Assembly: GCA_963920525.1 (NCBI GenBank)
Contig: OY986439.1
Location: 377,001-441,000 of the forward strand
DNA: 64,000 bases
Reading direction: 5' to 3'
Source: Dichetophora obliterata
Lineage: Eukaryota; Arthropoda; Insecta; Diptera; Sciomyzidae
The notes under the pieces are model-generated. The model ran no database searches and was not told the origin of the DNA. It saw nothing but the letters and a program-made list of their open reading frames with translations. Below are positions 13,836 through 29,159 of this stretch, one piece after another (within the stretch, counting starts at the first letter, position 1; every line of letters starts with the position of its first letter). The position numbers were made by a program, and so were the translations under genes.

Positions 13836-16800
13836 TTTTTATTTTTTTTATTTATTTTCTAAAATAAAAACTACATATCAGATAAGGACGATTCATGCAT
13901 TAAAATGAGCACCAGGTCCTCGTCCTTAAGAAGGGATACTCCTTTGTCCAAATGCCGTTTGCTCTATCTCTTGTAGTTAGGAGTTGTAGAACACTTTTTG
14001 GAGTGGAAGCTGGCCAAAAACATGTGCTTTTTCCGTCATAACTCGCAAACCATACATCCTACAAGGACGATTTATACACCAAATTGTTTCTAATACATAT
14101 ATACACAAGACTGCATATTCAGAAAAAACTTTTCTGGATTTTGATTTTTTTTCAAGAATCTTAGTTAAAATTTTTTACATGAATCATAGTTTTTGACGTG
14201 GTTTTTTGCGATTTTTTTGATTTTTTAGCCATAACTTCTAAACCATACATCATAAAAGGACGATTTATGCATCAAAATGTTCCTTAAGCTACTGCCCACA
14301 AGACTGTATCCTTAAAATAATTTTAAAAATTAGATTTCATGTTAATTTCATGTGCCCTTTTTTGTCAATTTTTATTTTTTTTATTTATTTTCTAAAATAA
14401 AAACTACATATCAGATAAGGACGATTCATGCATTAAAATGAGCACCAGGTCCTCGTCCTTAAGAAGGGATACTCCTTTGTCCAAATGCCGTTTGCTCTAT
14501 CTCTTGTAGTTAGGAGTTGTAGAACACTTTTTGGAGTGGAAGCTGGCCAAAAACATGTGCTTTTTCCGTCATAACTCGCAAACCATACATCCTACAAGGA
14601 CGATTTATACACCAAATTGTTTCTAATACATATATACACAAGACTGCATATTCAGAAAAAACTTTTCTGGATTTTGATTTTTTTTCAAGAATCTTAGTTA
14701 AAATTTTTTACATGAATCATAGTTTTTGACGTGGTTTTTTTGCGATTTTTTTGATTTTTTAGCCATAACTTCTAAACCATACATCATAAAAGGACGATTT
14801 ATGCATCAAAATGTTCCTTAAGCTACTGCCCACAAGACTGTATCCTTAAAATAATTTTAAAAATTAGATTTCATGTTAATTTCATGTGCCCTTTTTTGTC
14901 AATTTTTATTTTTTTTATTTATTTTCTAAAATAAAAACTACATATCAGATAAGGACGATTCATGCATTAAAATGAGCACCAGGTCCTCGTCCTTAAGAAG
15001 GGATACTCCTTTGTCCAAATGCCGTTTGCTCTATCTCTTGTAGTTAGGAGTTGTAGAACACTTTTTGGAGTGGAAGCTGGCCAAAAACATGTGCTTTTTC
15101 CGTCATAACTCGCAAACCATACATCCTACAAGGACGATTTATACACCAAATTGTTTCTAATACATATATACACAAGACTGCATATTCAGAAAAAACTTTT
15201 CTGGATTTTGATTTTTTTTCAAGAATCTTAGTTAAAATTTTTTACATGAATCATAGTTTTTGACGTGGTTTTTTGCGATTTTTTTGATTTTTTAGCCATA
15301 ACTTCTAAACCATACATCATAAAAGGACGATTTATGCATCAAAATGTTCCTTAAGCTACTGCCCACAAGACTGTATCCTTAAAATAATTTTAAAAATTAG
15401 ATTTCATGTTAATTTCATGTGCCCTTTTTTGTCAATTTTTATTTTTTTTATTTATTTTCTAAAATAAAAACTACATATCAGATAAGGACGATTCATGCAT
15501 TAAAATGAGCACCAGGTCCTCGTCCTTAAGAAGGGATACTCCTTTGTCCAAATGCCGTTTGCTCTATCTCTTGTAGTTAGGAGTTGTAGAACACTTTTTG
15601 GAGTGGAAGCTGGCCAAAAACATGTGCTTTTTCCGTCATAACTCGCAAACCATACATCCTACAAGGACGATTTATACACCAAATTGTTTCTAATACATAT
15701 ATACACAAGACTGCATATTCAGAAAAAAGTTTTCTGGAATTTGATTTTTTTTCAAGAATCTTAGTTAAAATTTTTTACATGAATCATAGTTTTTGACGTG
15801 GTTTTTTGCGATTTTTTTGATTTTTTAGCCATAACTTCTAAACCATACATCATAAAAGGACGATTTATGCATCAAAATGTTCCTTAAGCTACTGCCCACA
15901 AGACTGTATCCTTAAAATAATTTTAAAAATTAGATTTCATGTTAATTTCATGTGCCCTTTTTTGTCAATTTTTATTTTTTTTATTTATTTTCTAAAATAA
16001 AAACTACATATCAGATAAGGACGATTCATGCATTAAAATGAGCACCAGGTCCTCGTCCTTAAGAAGGGATACTCCTTTGTCCAAATGCCGTTTGCTCTAT
16101 CTCTTGTAGTTAGGAGTTGTAGAACACTTTTTGGAGTGGAAGCTGGCCAAAAACATGTGCTTTTTCCGTCATAACTCGCAAACCATACATCCTACAAGGA
16201 CGATTTATACACCAAATTGTTTCTAATACATATATACACAAGACTGCATATTCAGAAAAAAGTTTTCTGGATTTTGATTTTTTTTCAAGAATCTTAGTTA
16301 AAATTTTTTACATGAATCATAGTTTTTGACGTGGTTTTTTGCGATTTTTTTGATTTTTTAGCCATAACTTCTAAACCATACATCATAAAAGGACGATTTA
16401 TGCATCAAAATGTTCCTTAAGCTACTGTCCACAAGACTGTATCCTTAAAATAATTTTAAAAATTAGATTTCATGTTAATTTCATGTGCCCTTTTTTGTCA
16501 ATTTTTATTTTTTTTATTTATTTTCTAAAATAAAAACTACATATCAGATAAGGACGATTCATGCATTAAAATGAGCACCAGGTCCTCGTCCTTAAGAAGG
16601 GATACTCCTTTGTCCAAATGCCGTTTGCTCTATCTCTTGTAGTTAGGAGTTGTAGAACACTTTTTGGAGTGGAAGCTGGCCAAAAACATGTGCTTTTTCC
16701 GTCATAACTCGCAAACCATACATCCTACAAGGACGATTTATACACCAAATTGTTTCTAATACATATATACACAAGACTGCATATTCAGAAAAAAGTTTTC

Positions 16801-17880
16801 TGGATTTTGATTTTTTTTCAAGAATCTTAGTTAAAATTTTTTACATGAATCATAGTTTTTGACGTGGTTTTTTGCGATTTTTTTGATTTTTTAGCCATAA
16901 CTTCTAAACCATACATCATAAAAGGACGATTTATGCATCAAAATGTTCCTTAAGCTACTGCCCACAAGACTGTATCCTTAAAATAATTTTAAAAATTAGA
17001 TTTCATGTTAATTTCATGTGCCCTTTTTTGTCAATTTTTATTTTTTTTATTTATTTTCTAAAATAAAAACTACATATCAGATAAGGACGATTCATGCATT
17101 AAAATGAGCACCAGGTCCTCGTCCTTAAGAAGGGATACTCCTTTGTCCAAATGCCGTTTGCTCTATCTCTTGTAGTTAGGAGTTGTAGAACACTTTTTGG
17201 AGTGGAAGCTGGCCAAAAACATGTGCTTTTTCCGTCATAACTCGCAAACCATACATCCTACAAGGACGATTTATACACCAAATTGTTTCTAATACATATA
17301 TACACAAGACTGCATATTCAGAAAAAAGTTTTCTGGAATTTGATTTTTTTTCAAGAATCTTAGTTAAAATTTTTTACATGAATCATAGTTTTTGACGTGG
17401 TTTTTTGCGATTTTTTTGATTTTTTAGCCATAACTTCTAAACCATACATCATAAAAGGACGATTTATGCATCAAAATGTTCCTTAAGCTACTGCCCACAA
17501 GACTGTATCCTTAAAATAATTTTAAAAATTAGATTTCATGTTAATTTCATGTGCCCTTTTTTGTCAATTTTTATTTTTTTTATTTATTTTCTAAAATAAA
17601 AACTACATATCAGATAAGGACGATTCATGCATTAAAATGAGCACCAGGTCCTCGTCCTTAAGAAGGGATACTCCTTTGTCCAAATGCCGTTTGCTCTATC
17701 TCTTGTAGTTAGGAGTTGTAGAACACTTTTTGGAGTGGAAGCTGGCCAAAAACATGTGCTTTTTCCGTCATAACTCGCAAACCATACATCCTACAAGGAC
17801 GATTTATACACCAAATTGTTTCTAATACATATATACACAAGACTGCATATTCAGAAAAAACTTTTCTGGATTTTGATTTT

Positions 17881-18263
17881 TTTTCAAGAATCTTATTGAG
17901 TTAAAATTTTTTACATGAATCATAGTTTTTGACGTGGTTTTTTGCGATTTTTTTGATTTTTTAGCCATAACTTCTAAACCATACATCATAAAAGGACGAT
18001 TTATGCATCAAAATGTTCCTTAAGCTACTGCCCACAAGACTGTATCCTTAAAATAATTTTAAAAATTAGATTTCATGTTAATTTCATGTGCCCTTTTTTG
18101 TCAATTTTTATTTTTTTTATTTCCATACCAAACATCCAAACCATACATCCTACAAGGACGATTTATACACCAAATTGTTTCTAATACATATATACACAAG
18201 ACTGCATATTCAGAAAAAACTTTTCTGGATTTTGATTTTTTTTCAAGAATCTTATTGAGTTAA
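17881..18263 (+). repeat. Shortened monomer (359 bp) missing about one subunit
   Basis: A 5-bp insertion making 'tcttattgag' appears at 17891 and again at 18250, 359 bp apart; I see it nowhere else in the window. Between the copies, at 18,120-18,137, the array jumps from the T-rich end of one monomer straight to 'aaccatacatcc' of box B, with a short filler 'ttccataccaaacatcc'. About 174 bp net is lost, close to one ~178-bp subunit, leaving a two-subunit unit. The shared insertion shows that the truncated copy arose by a local duplication after the insertion. Confidence 0.88.
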
Positions 18264-18479
18264 AATTTTTTACATGAATCATAGTTTTTGACGTGGTTTT
18301 TTGCGATTTTTTTGATTTTTTAGCCATAACTTCTAAACCATACATCATAAAAGGACGATTTATGCATCAAAATGTTCCTTAAGCTACTGCCCACAAGACT
18401 GTATCCTTAAAATAATTTTAAAAATTAGATTTCATGTTAATTTCATGTGCCCTTTTTTGTCAATTTTTATTTTTTTTAT

Positions 18480-21400
18480 TTATTTTCTAAAATAAAAACT
18501 ACATATCAGATAAGGACGATTCATGCATTAAAATGAGCACCAGGTCCTCGTCCTTAAGAAGGGATACTCCTTTGTCCAAATGCCGTTTGCTCTATCTCTT
18601 GTAGTTAGGAGTTGTAGAACACTTTTTGGAGTGGAAGCTGGCCAAAAACATGTGCTTTTTCCGTCATAACTCGCAAACCATACATCCTACAAGGACGATT
18701 TATACACCAAATTGTTTCTAATACATATATACACAAGACTGCATATTCAGAAAAAACTTTTCTGGATTTTGATTTTTTTTTCAAGAATCTTAGTTAAAAT
18801 TTTTTACATGAATCATAGTTTTTGACGTGGTTTTTTGCGATTTTTTTTATTTTTTAGCCATAACTTCTAAACCATACATCATAAAAGGACGATTTATGCA
18901 TCAAAATGTTCCTTAAGCTACTGCCCACAAGACTGTATCCTTAAAATAATTTTAAAAATTAGATTTCATGTTAATTTCATGTGCCATTTTTTGTCAATTT
19001 TTATTTTTTTTATTTATTTTCTAAAATAAAAACTACATATCAGATAAGGACGATTCATGCATTAAAATGAGCACCAGGTCCTCGTCCTTAAGAAGGGATA
19101 CTCCTTTGTCCAAATGCCGTTTGCTCTATCTCTTGTAGTTAGGAGTTGTAGAACACTTTTTGGAGTGGAAGCTGGCCAAAAACATGTGCTTTTTCCGTCA
19201 TAACTCGCAAACCATACATCCTACAAGGACGATTTATACACCAAATTGTTTCTAATACATATATACACAAGACTGCATATTCAGAAAAAACTTTTCTGGA
19301 TTTTGATTTTTTTTTCAAGAATCTTAGTTAAAATTTTTTACATGAATCATAGTTTTTGACGTGGTTTTTTGCGATTTTTTTGATTTTTTAGCCATAACTT
19401 CTAAACCATACATCATAAAAGGACGATTTATGCATCAAAATGTTCCTTAAGCTACTGCCCACAAGACTGTATCCTTAAAATAATTTTAAAAATTAGATTT
19501 CATGTTAATTTCATGTGCCCTTTTTTGTCAATTTTTATTTTTTTTATTTATTTTCTAAAATAAAAACTACATATCAGATAAGGACGATTCATGCATTAAA
19601 ATGAGCACCAGGTCCTCGTCCTTAAGAAGGGATACTCCTTTGTCCAAATGCCGTTTGCTCTATCTCTTGTAGTTAGGAGTTGTAGAACACTTTTTGGAGT
19701 GGAAGCTGGCCAAAAACATGTGCTTTTTCCGTCATAACTCGCAAACTGTACATCCTACAAGGACGATTTATACACCAAATTGTTTCTAATACATATATAC
19801 ACAAGACTGCATATTCAGAAAAAAGTTTTCTGGATTTTGATTTTTTTTCAAGAATCTTAGTTAAAATTTTTTACATGAATCATAGTTTTTGACGTGGTTT
19901 TTTGCGATTTTTTTGATTTTTTAGCCATAACTTCTAAACCATACATCATTAAAGGACGATTTATGCATCAAAATGTTCCTTAAGCTACTGCCCACAAGAC
20001 TGTATCCTTAAAATAATTTTAAAAATTAGATTTCATGTTAATTTCATGTGCCCTTTTTTGTCAATTTTTATTTTTTTTATTTATTTTCTAAAATAAAAAC
20101 TACATATCAGATAAGGACGATTCATGCATTAAAATGAGCACCAGGTCCTCGTCCTTAAGAAGGGATACTCCTTTGTCCAAATGCCGTTTGCTCTATCTCT
20201 TGTAGTTAGGAGTTGTAGAACACTTTTTGGAGTGGAAGCTGGCCAAAAACATGTGCTTTTTCCGTCATAACTCGCAAACCATACATCCTACAAGGACGAT
20301 TTATACACCAAATTGTTTCTAATACATATATACACAAGACTGCATATTCAGAAAAAACTTTTCTGGATTTTGATTTTTTTTCAAGAATCTTAGTTAAAAT
20401 TTTTTACATGAATCATAGTTTTTGACGTGGTTTTTTGCGATTTTTTTTATTTTTTAGCCATAACTTCTAAACCATACATCATAAAAGGACGATTTATGCA
20501 TCAAAATGTTCCTTAAGCTACTGCCCACAAGACTGTATCCTTAAAATAATTTTAAAAATTAGATTTCATGTTAATTTCATGTGCCCTTTTTTGTCAATTT
20601 TTATTTTTTTTATTTATTTTCTAAAATAAAAACTACATATCAGATAAGGACGATTCATGCATTAAAATGAGCACCAGGTCCTCGTCCTTAAGAAGGGATA
20701 CTCCTTTGTCCAAATGCCGTTTGCTCTATCTCTTGTAGTTAGGAGTTGTAGAACACTTTTTGGAGTGGAAGCTGGCCAAAAACATGTGCTTTTTCCGTCA
20801 TAACTCGCAAACCATACATCCTACAAGGACGATTTATACACCAAATTGTTTCTAATACATATATACACAAGACTGCATATTCAGAAAAAACTTTTCTGGA
20901 TTTTGATTTTTTTTTCAAGAATCTTAGTTAAAATTTTTTACATGAATCATAGTTTTTGACGTGGTTTTTTGCGATTTTTTTGATTTTTTAGCCATAACTT
21001 CTAAACCATACATCATAAAAGGACGATTTATGCATCAAAATGTTCCTTAAGCTACTGCCCACAAGACTGTATCCTTAAAATAATTTTAAAAATTAGATTT
21101 CATGTTAATTTCATGTGCCCTTTTTTGTCAATTTTTATTTTTTTTATTTATTTTCTAAAATAAAAACTACATATCAGATAAGGACGATTCATGCATTAAA
21201 ATGAGCACCAGGTCCTCGTCCTTAAGAAGGGATACTCCTTTGTCCAAATGCCGTTTGCTCTATCTCTTGTAGTTAGGAGTTGTAGAACACTTTTTGGAGT
21301 GGAAGCTGGCCAAAAACATGTGCTTTTTCCGTCATAACTCGCAAACTGTACATCCTACAAGGACGATTTATACACCAAATTGTTTCTAATACATATATAC

Positions 21401-21680
21401 ACAAGACTGCATATTCAGAAAAAAGTTTTCTGGATTTTGATTTTTTTTCAAGAATCTTAGTTAAAATTTTTTACATGAATCATAGTTTTTGACGTGGTTT
21501 TTTGCGATTTTTTTGATTTTTTAGCCATAACTTCTAAACCATACATCATTAAAGGACGATTTATGCATCAAAATGTTCCTTAAGCTACTGCCCACAAGAC
21601 TGTATCCTTAAAATAATTTTAAAAATTAGATTTCATGTTAATTTCATGTGCCCTTTTTTGTCAATTTTTATTTTTTTTAT
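18480..21680 (+). repeat. Three-monomer higher-order repeat, ~1,600 bp, two copies
   Basis: Private variants recur exactly 1,600 bp apart: 'gcaaactgta' at 19741 and 21341, 'atacatcatt' at 19941 and 21541, an extra T before 'caagaatc' near 19309 and 20909, and the 'ttttttttattttttagcc' variant near 18841 and 20441. This is a recent duplication of a block of three monomers. Limits are approximate. Confidence 0.85.
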
Positions 21681-24600
21681 TTATTTTCTAAAATAAAAAC
21701 TACATATCAGATAAGGACGATTCATGCATTAAAATGAGCACCAGGTCCTCGTCCTTAAGAAGGGATACTCCTTTGTCCAAATGCCGTTTGCTCTATCTCT
21801 TGTAGTTAGGAGTTGTAGAACACTTTTTGGAGTGGAAGCTGGCCAAAAACATGTGCTTTTTCCGTCATAACTCGCAAACCATACATCCTACAAGGACGAT
21901 TTATACACCAAATTGTTTCTAATACATATATACACAAGACTGCATATTCAGAAAAAACTTTTCTGGATTTTGATTTTTTTTCAAGAATCTTAGTTAAAAT
22001 TTTTTACATGAATCATAGTTTTTGACGTGGTTTTTTGCGATTTTTTTGATTTTTTAGCCATAACTTCTAAACCATACATCATAAAAGGACGATTTATGCA
22101 TCAAAATGTTCCTTAAGCTACTGCCCACAAGACTGTATCCTTAAAATAATTTTAAAAATTAGATTTCATGTTAATTTCATGTGCCCTTTTTTGTCAATTT
22201 TTATTTTTTTTATTTATTTTCTAAAATAAAAACTACATATCAGATAAGGACGATTCATGCATTAAAATGAGCACCAGGTCCTCGTCCTTAAGAAGGGATA
22301 CTCCTTTGTCCAAATGCCGTTTGCTCTATCTCTTGTAGTTAGGAGTTGTAGAACACTTTTTGGAGTGGAAGCTGGCCAAAAACATGTGCTTTTTCCGTCA
22401 TAACTCGCAAACCATACATCCTACAAGGACGATTTATACACCAAATTGTTTCTAATACATAAATACACAAGACTGCATATTCAGAAAAAACTTTTCTGGA
22501 TTTTGATTTTTTTTCAAGAATCTTAGTTAAAATTTTTTACATGAATCATAGTTTTTGACGTGGTTTTTTGCGATTTTTTTGATTTTTTAGCCATAACTTC
22601 TAAACCATACATCATAAAAGGACGATTTATGCATCAAAATGTTCCTTAAGCTACTGCCCACAAGACTGTATCCTTAAAATAATTTTAAAAATTAGATTTC
22701 ATGTTAATTTCATGTGCCCTTTTTTGTCAATTTTTATTTTTTTTATTTATTTTCTAAAATAAAAACTACATATCAGATAAGGACGATTCATGCATTAAAA
22801 TGAGCACCAGGTCCTCGTCCTTAAGAAGGGATACTCCTTTGTCCAAATGCCGTTTGCTCTATCTCTTGTAGTTAGGAGTTGTAGAACACTTTTTGGAGTG
22901 GAAGCTGGCCAAAAACATGTGCTTTTTCCGTCATAACTCGCAAACCATACATCCTACAAGGACGATTTATACACCAAATTGTTTCTAATACATATATACA
23001 CAAGACTGCATATTCAGAAAAAACTTTTCTGGATTTTGATTTTTTTTCAAGAATCTTAGTTAAAATTTTTTACATGAATCATAGTTTTTGACGTGGTTTT
23101 TTTGCGATTTTTTTGATTTTTTAGCCATAACTTCTAAACCATACATCATAAAAGGACGATTTATGCATCAAAATGTTCCTTAAGCTACTGCCCACAAGAC
23201 TGTATCCTTAAAATAATTTTAAAAATTAGATTTCATGTTAATTTCATGTGCCCTTTTTTGTCAATTTTTATTTTTTTTATTTATTTTCTAAAATAAAAAC
23301 TACATATCAGATAAGGACGATTCATGCATTAAAATGAGCACCAGGTCCTCGTCCTTAAGAAGGGATACTCCTTTGTCCAAATGCCGTTTGCTCTATCTCT
23401 TGTAGTTAGGAGTTGTAGAACACTTTTTGGAGTGGAAGCTGGCCAAAAACATGTGCTTTTTCCGTCATAACTCGCAAACCATACATCCTACAAGGACGAT
23501 TTATACACCAAATTGTTTCTAATACATATATACACAAGACTGCATATTCAGAAAAAACTTTTCTGGATTTTGATTTTTTTTCAAGAATCTTAGTTAAAAT
23601 TTTTTACATGAATCATAGTTTTTGACGTGGTTTTTTGCGATTTTTTTGATTTTTTAGCCATAACTTCTAAACCATACATCATAAAAGGACGATTTATGCA
23701 TCAAAATGTTCCTTAAGCTACTGCCCACAAGACTGTATCCTTAAAATAATTTTAAAAATTAGATTTCATGTTAATTTCATGTGCCCTTTTTTGTCAATTT
23801 TTATTTTTTTTATTTATTTTCTAAAATAAAAACTACATATCAGATAAGGACGATTCATGCATTAAAATGAGCACCAGGTCCTCGTCCTTAAGAAGGGATA
23901 CTCCTTTGTCCAAATGCCGTTTGCTCTATCTCTTGTAGTTAGGAGTTGTAGAACACTTTTTGGAGTGGAAGCTTGCCAAAAACATGTGCTTTTTCCGTCA
24001 TAACTCGCAAACCATACATCCTACAAGGACGATTTATACACCAAATTGTTTCTAATACATATATACACAAGACTGCATATTCAGAAAAAAGTTTTCTGGA
24101 ATTTGATTTTTTTTCAAGAATCTTAGTTAAAATTTTTTACATGAATCATAGTTTTTGACGTGGTTTTTTGCGATTTTTTTGATTTTTTAGCCATAACTTC
24201 TAAACCATACATCATAAAAGGACGATTTATGCATCAAAATGTTCCTTAAGCTACTGCCCACAAGACTGTATCCTTAAAATAATTTTAAAAATTAGATTTC
24301 ATGTTAATTTCATGTGCCCTTTTTTGTCAATTTTTATTTTTTTTATTTATTTTCTAAAATAAAAACTACATATCAGATAAGGACGATTCATGCATTAAAA
24401 TGAGCACCAGGTCCTCGTCCTTAAGAAGGGATACTCCTTTGTCCAAATGCCGTTTGCTCTATCTCTTGTAGTTAGGAGTTGTAGAACACTTTTTGGAGTG
24501 GAAGCTGGCCAAAAACATGTGCTTTTTCCGTCATAACTCGCAAACCATACATCCTACAAGGACGATTTATACACCAAATTGTTTCTAATACATATATACA

Positions 24601-27600
24601 CAAGACTGCATATTCAGAAAAAACTTTTCTGGATTTTGATTTTTTTTCAAGAATCTTAGTTAAAATTTTTTACATGAATCATAGTTTTTGACGTGGTTTT
24701 TTGCGATTTTTTTGATTTTTTAGCCATAACTTCTAAACCATACATCATAAAAGGACGATTTATGCATCAAAATGTTCCTTAAGCTACTGCCCACAAGACT
24801 GTATCCTTAAAATAATTTTAAAAATTAGATTTCATGTTAATTTCATGTGCCCTTTTTTGTCAATTTTTATTTTTTTTATTTATTTTCTAAAATAAAAACT
24901 ACATATCAGATAAGGACGATTCATGCATTAAAATGAGCACCAGGTCCTCGTCCTTAAGAAGGGATACTCCTTTGTCCAAATGCCGTTTGCTCTATCTCTT
25001 GTAGTTAGGAGTTGTAGAACACTTTTTGGAGTGGAAGCTGGCCAAAAACATGTGCTTTTTCCGTCATAACTCGCAAACCATACATCCTACAAGGACGATT
25101 TATACACCAAATTGTTTCTAATACATATATACACAAGACTGCATATTCAGAAAAAAGTTTTCTGGATTTTGATTTTTTTTCAAGAATCTTAGTTAAAATT
25201 TTTTACATGAATCATAGTTTTTGACGTGGTTTTTTGCGATTTTTTTGATTTTTTAGCCATAACTTCTAAACCATACATCATAAAAGGACGATTTATGCAT
25301 CAAAATGTTCCTTAAGCTACTGCCCACAAGACTGTATCCTTAAAATAATTTTAAAAATTAGATTTCATGTTAATTTCATGTGCCCTTTTTTGCCAATTTT
25401 TATTTTTTTTATTTATTTTCTAAAATAAAAACTACATATCAGATAAGGACGATTCATGCATTAAAATGAGCACCAGGTCCTCGTCCTTAAGAAGGGATAC
25501 TCCTTTGTCCAAATGCCGTTTGCTCTATCTCTTGTAGTTAGGAGTTGTAGAACACTTTTTGGAGTGGAAGCTGGCCAAAAACATGTGCTTTTTCCGTCAT
25601 AACTCGCAAACCATACATCCTACAAGGACGATTTATACACCAAATTGTTTCTAATACATATATACACAAGACTGCATATTCAGAAAAAAGTTTTCTGGAA
25701 TTTGATTTTTTTTCAAGAATCTTAGTTAAAATTTTTTACATGAATCATAGTTTTTGACGTGGTTTTTTGCGATTTTTTTGATTTTTTAGCCATAACTTCT
25801 AAACCATACATCATAAAAGGACGATTTATGCATCAAAATGTTCCTTAAGCTACTGCCCACAAGACTGTATCCTTAAAATAATTTTAAAAATTAGATTTCA
25901 TGTTAATTTCATGTGCCCTTTTTTGTCAATTTTTATTTTTTTTATTTATTTTCTAAAATAAAAACTACATATCAGATAAGGACGATTCATGCATTAAAAT
26001 GAGCACCAGGTCCTCGTCCTTAAGAAGGGATACTCCTTTGTCCAAATGCCGTTTGCTCTATCTCTTGTAGTTAGGAGTTGTAGAACACTTTTTGGAGTGG
26101 AAGCTGGCCAAAAACATGTGCTTTTTCCGTCATAACTCGCAAACCATACATCCTACAAGGACGATTTATACACCAAATTGTTTCTAATACATATATACAC
26201 AAGACTGCATATTCAGAAAAAAGTTTTCTGGATTTTGATTTTTTTTCAAGAATCTTAGTTAAAATTTTTTACATGAATCATAGTTTTTGACGTGGTTTTT
26301 TGCGATTTTTTTGATTTTTTAGCCATAACTTCTAAACCATACATCATAAAAGGACGATTTATGCATCAAAATGTTTCTTAAGCTACTGCCCACAAGACTG
26401 TATCCTTAAAATAATTTTAAAAATTAGATTTCATGTTAATTTCATGTGCCCTTTTTTGTCAATTTTTATTTTTTTTATTTATTTTCTAAAATAAAAACTA
26501 CATATCAGATAAGGACGATTCATGCATTAAAATGAGCACCAGGTCCTCGTCCTTAAGAAGGGATACTCCTTTGTCCAAATGCCGTTTGCTCTATCTCTTG
26601 TAGTTAGGAGTTGTAGAACACTTTTTGGAGTGGAAGCTGGCCAAAAACATGTGCTTTTTCCGTCATAACTCGCAAACCATACATCCTACAAGGACGATTT
26701 ATACACCAAATTGTTTCTAATACATATATACACAAGACTGCATATTCAGAAAAAACTTTTCTGGATTTTGATTTTTTTTTCAAGAATCTTAGTTAAAATT
26801 TTTTACATGAATCATAGTTTTTGACGTGGTTTTTTGCGATTTTTTTTATTTTTTAGCCATAACTTCTAAACCATACATCATAAAAGGACGATTTATGCAT
26901 CAAAATGTTCCTTAAGCTACTGCCCACAAGACTGCATCCTTAAAAAAATTTTAAAAATTAGATTTCATGTTAATTTCATGTGCCCTTTTTTTGTCAATTT
27001 TTATTTTTTTTATTTATTTTCTAAAATAAAAACTACATATCAGATAAGGACGATTCATGCATTAAAATGAGCACCAGGTCCTCGTCCTTAAGAAGGGATA
27101 CTCCTTTGTCCAAATGCCGTTTGCTCTATCTCTTGTAGTTAGGAGTTGTAGAACACTTTTTGGTGTGGAAGCTGGCCAAAAACATGTGCTTTTTCCGTCA
27201 TAACTCGCAAACCATACATCCTACAAGGACGATTTATACACCAAATTGTTTCTAATACATATATACACAAGACTGCATATTCAGAAAAAAGTTTTCTGGA
27301 TTTTGATTTTTTTTCAAGAATCTTAGTTAAAATTTTTTACATGAATCATAGTTTTTGACGTGGTTTTTTGCGATTTTTTTGATTTTTTAGCCATAACTTC
27401 TAAACCATACATCATAAAAGGACGATTTATGCATCAAAATGTTCCTTAAGCTACTGCCCACAAGACTGTATCCTTAAAATAATTTTAAAAATTAGATTTC
27501 ATGTTAATTTCATGTGCCCCTTTTTGTCAATTTTTATTTTTTTTATTTATTTTCTAAAATAAAAACTACATATCAGATAAGGACGATTCATGCATTAAAA

Positions 27601-29159
27601 TGAGCACCAGGTCCTCGTCCTTAAGAAGGGATACTCCTTTGTCCAAATGCCGTTTGCTCTATCTCTTGTAGTTAGGAGTTGTAGAACACTTTTTGGAGTG
27701 GAAGCTGGCCAAAAACATGTGCTTTTTCCGTCATAACTCGCAAACCATACATCCTACAAGGACGATTTATACACCAAATTGTTTCTAATACATATATACA
27801 CAAGACTGCATATTCAGAAAAAACTTTTCTGGATTTTGATTTTTTTTTCAAGAATCTTAGTTAAAATTTTTTACATGAATCATAGTTTTTGACGTGGTTT
27901 TTTGCGATTTTTTTTATTTTTTAGCCATAACTTCTAAACCATACATCATAAAAGGACGATTTATGCATCAAAATGTTCCTTAAGCTACTGCCCACAAGAC
28001 TGTATCCTTAAAATAATTTTAAAAATTAGATTTCATGTTAATTTCATGTGCCCTTTTTTGTCAATTTTTATTTTTTTTATTTATTTTCTAAAATAAAAAC
28101 TACATATCAGATAAGGACGATTCATGCATTAAAATGAGCACCAGGTCCTCGTCCTTAAGAAGGGATACTCCTTTGTCCAAATGCCGTTTGCTCTATCTCT
28201 TGTAGTTAGGAGTTGTAGAACACTTTTTGGAGTGGAAGCTGGCCAAAAACATGTGCTTTTTCCGTCATAACTCGCAAACCATACATCCTACAAGGACGAT
28301 TTATACACCAAATTGTTTCTAATACATATATACACAAGACTGCATATTCAGAAAAAAGTTTTCTGGAATTTGATTTTTTTTCAAGAATCTTAGTTAAAAT
28401 TTTTTACATGAATCATAGTTTTTGACGTGGTTTTTTGCGATTTTTTTGATTTTTTAGCCATAACTTCTAAACCATACATCATAAAAGGACGATTTATGCA
28501 TCAAAATGTTCCTTAAGCTACTGCCCACAAGACTGTCCTTAAAATAATTTTAAAAATTAGATTTCATGTTAATTTCATGTGCCCTTTTTTGTCAATTTTT
28601 ATTTTTTTTATTTATTTTCTAAAATAAAAACTACATATCAGATAAGGACGATTCATGCATTAAAATGAGCACCAGGTCCTCGTCCTTAAGAAGGGATACT
28701 CCTTTGTCCAAATGCCGTTTGCTCTATCTCTTGTAGTTAGGAGTTGTAGAACACTTTTTGGAGTGGAAGCTGGCCAAAAACATGTGCTTTTTCCGTCATA
28801 ACTCGCAAACCATACATCCTACAAGGACGATTTATACACCAAATTGTTTCTAATACATATATACACAAGACTGCATATTCAGAAAAAAGTTTTCTGGATT
28901 TTGATTTTTTTTCAAGAATCTTAGTTAAAATTTTTTACATGAATCATAGTTTTTGACGTGGTTTTTTGCGATTTTTTTGATTTTTTAGCCATAACTTCTA
29001 AACCATACATCATAAAAGGACGATTTATGCATCAAAATGTTCCTTAAGCTACTGCCCACAAGACTGTGTCCTTAAAATAATTTTAAAAATTAGATTTCAT
29101 GTTAATTTCATGTGCCCTTTTTTGTCAATTTTTATTTTTTTTATTTATTTTCTAAAATA

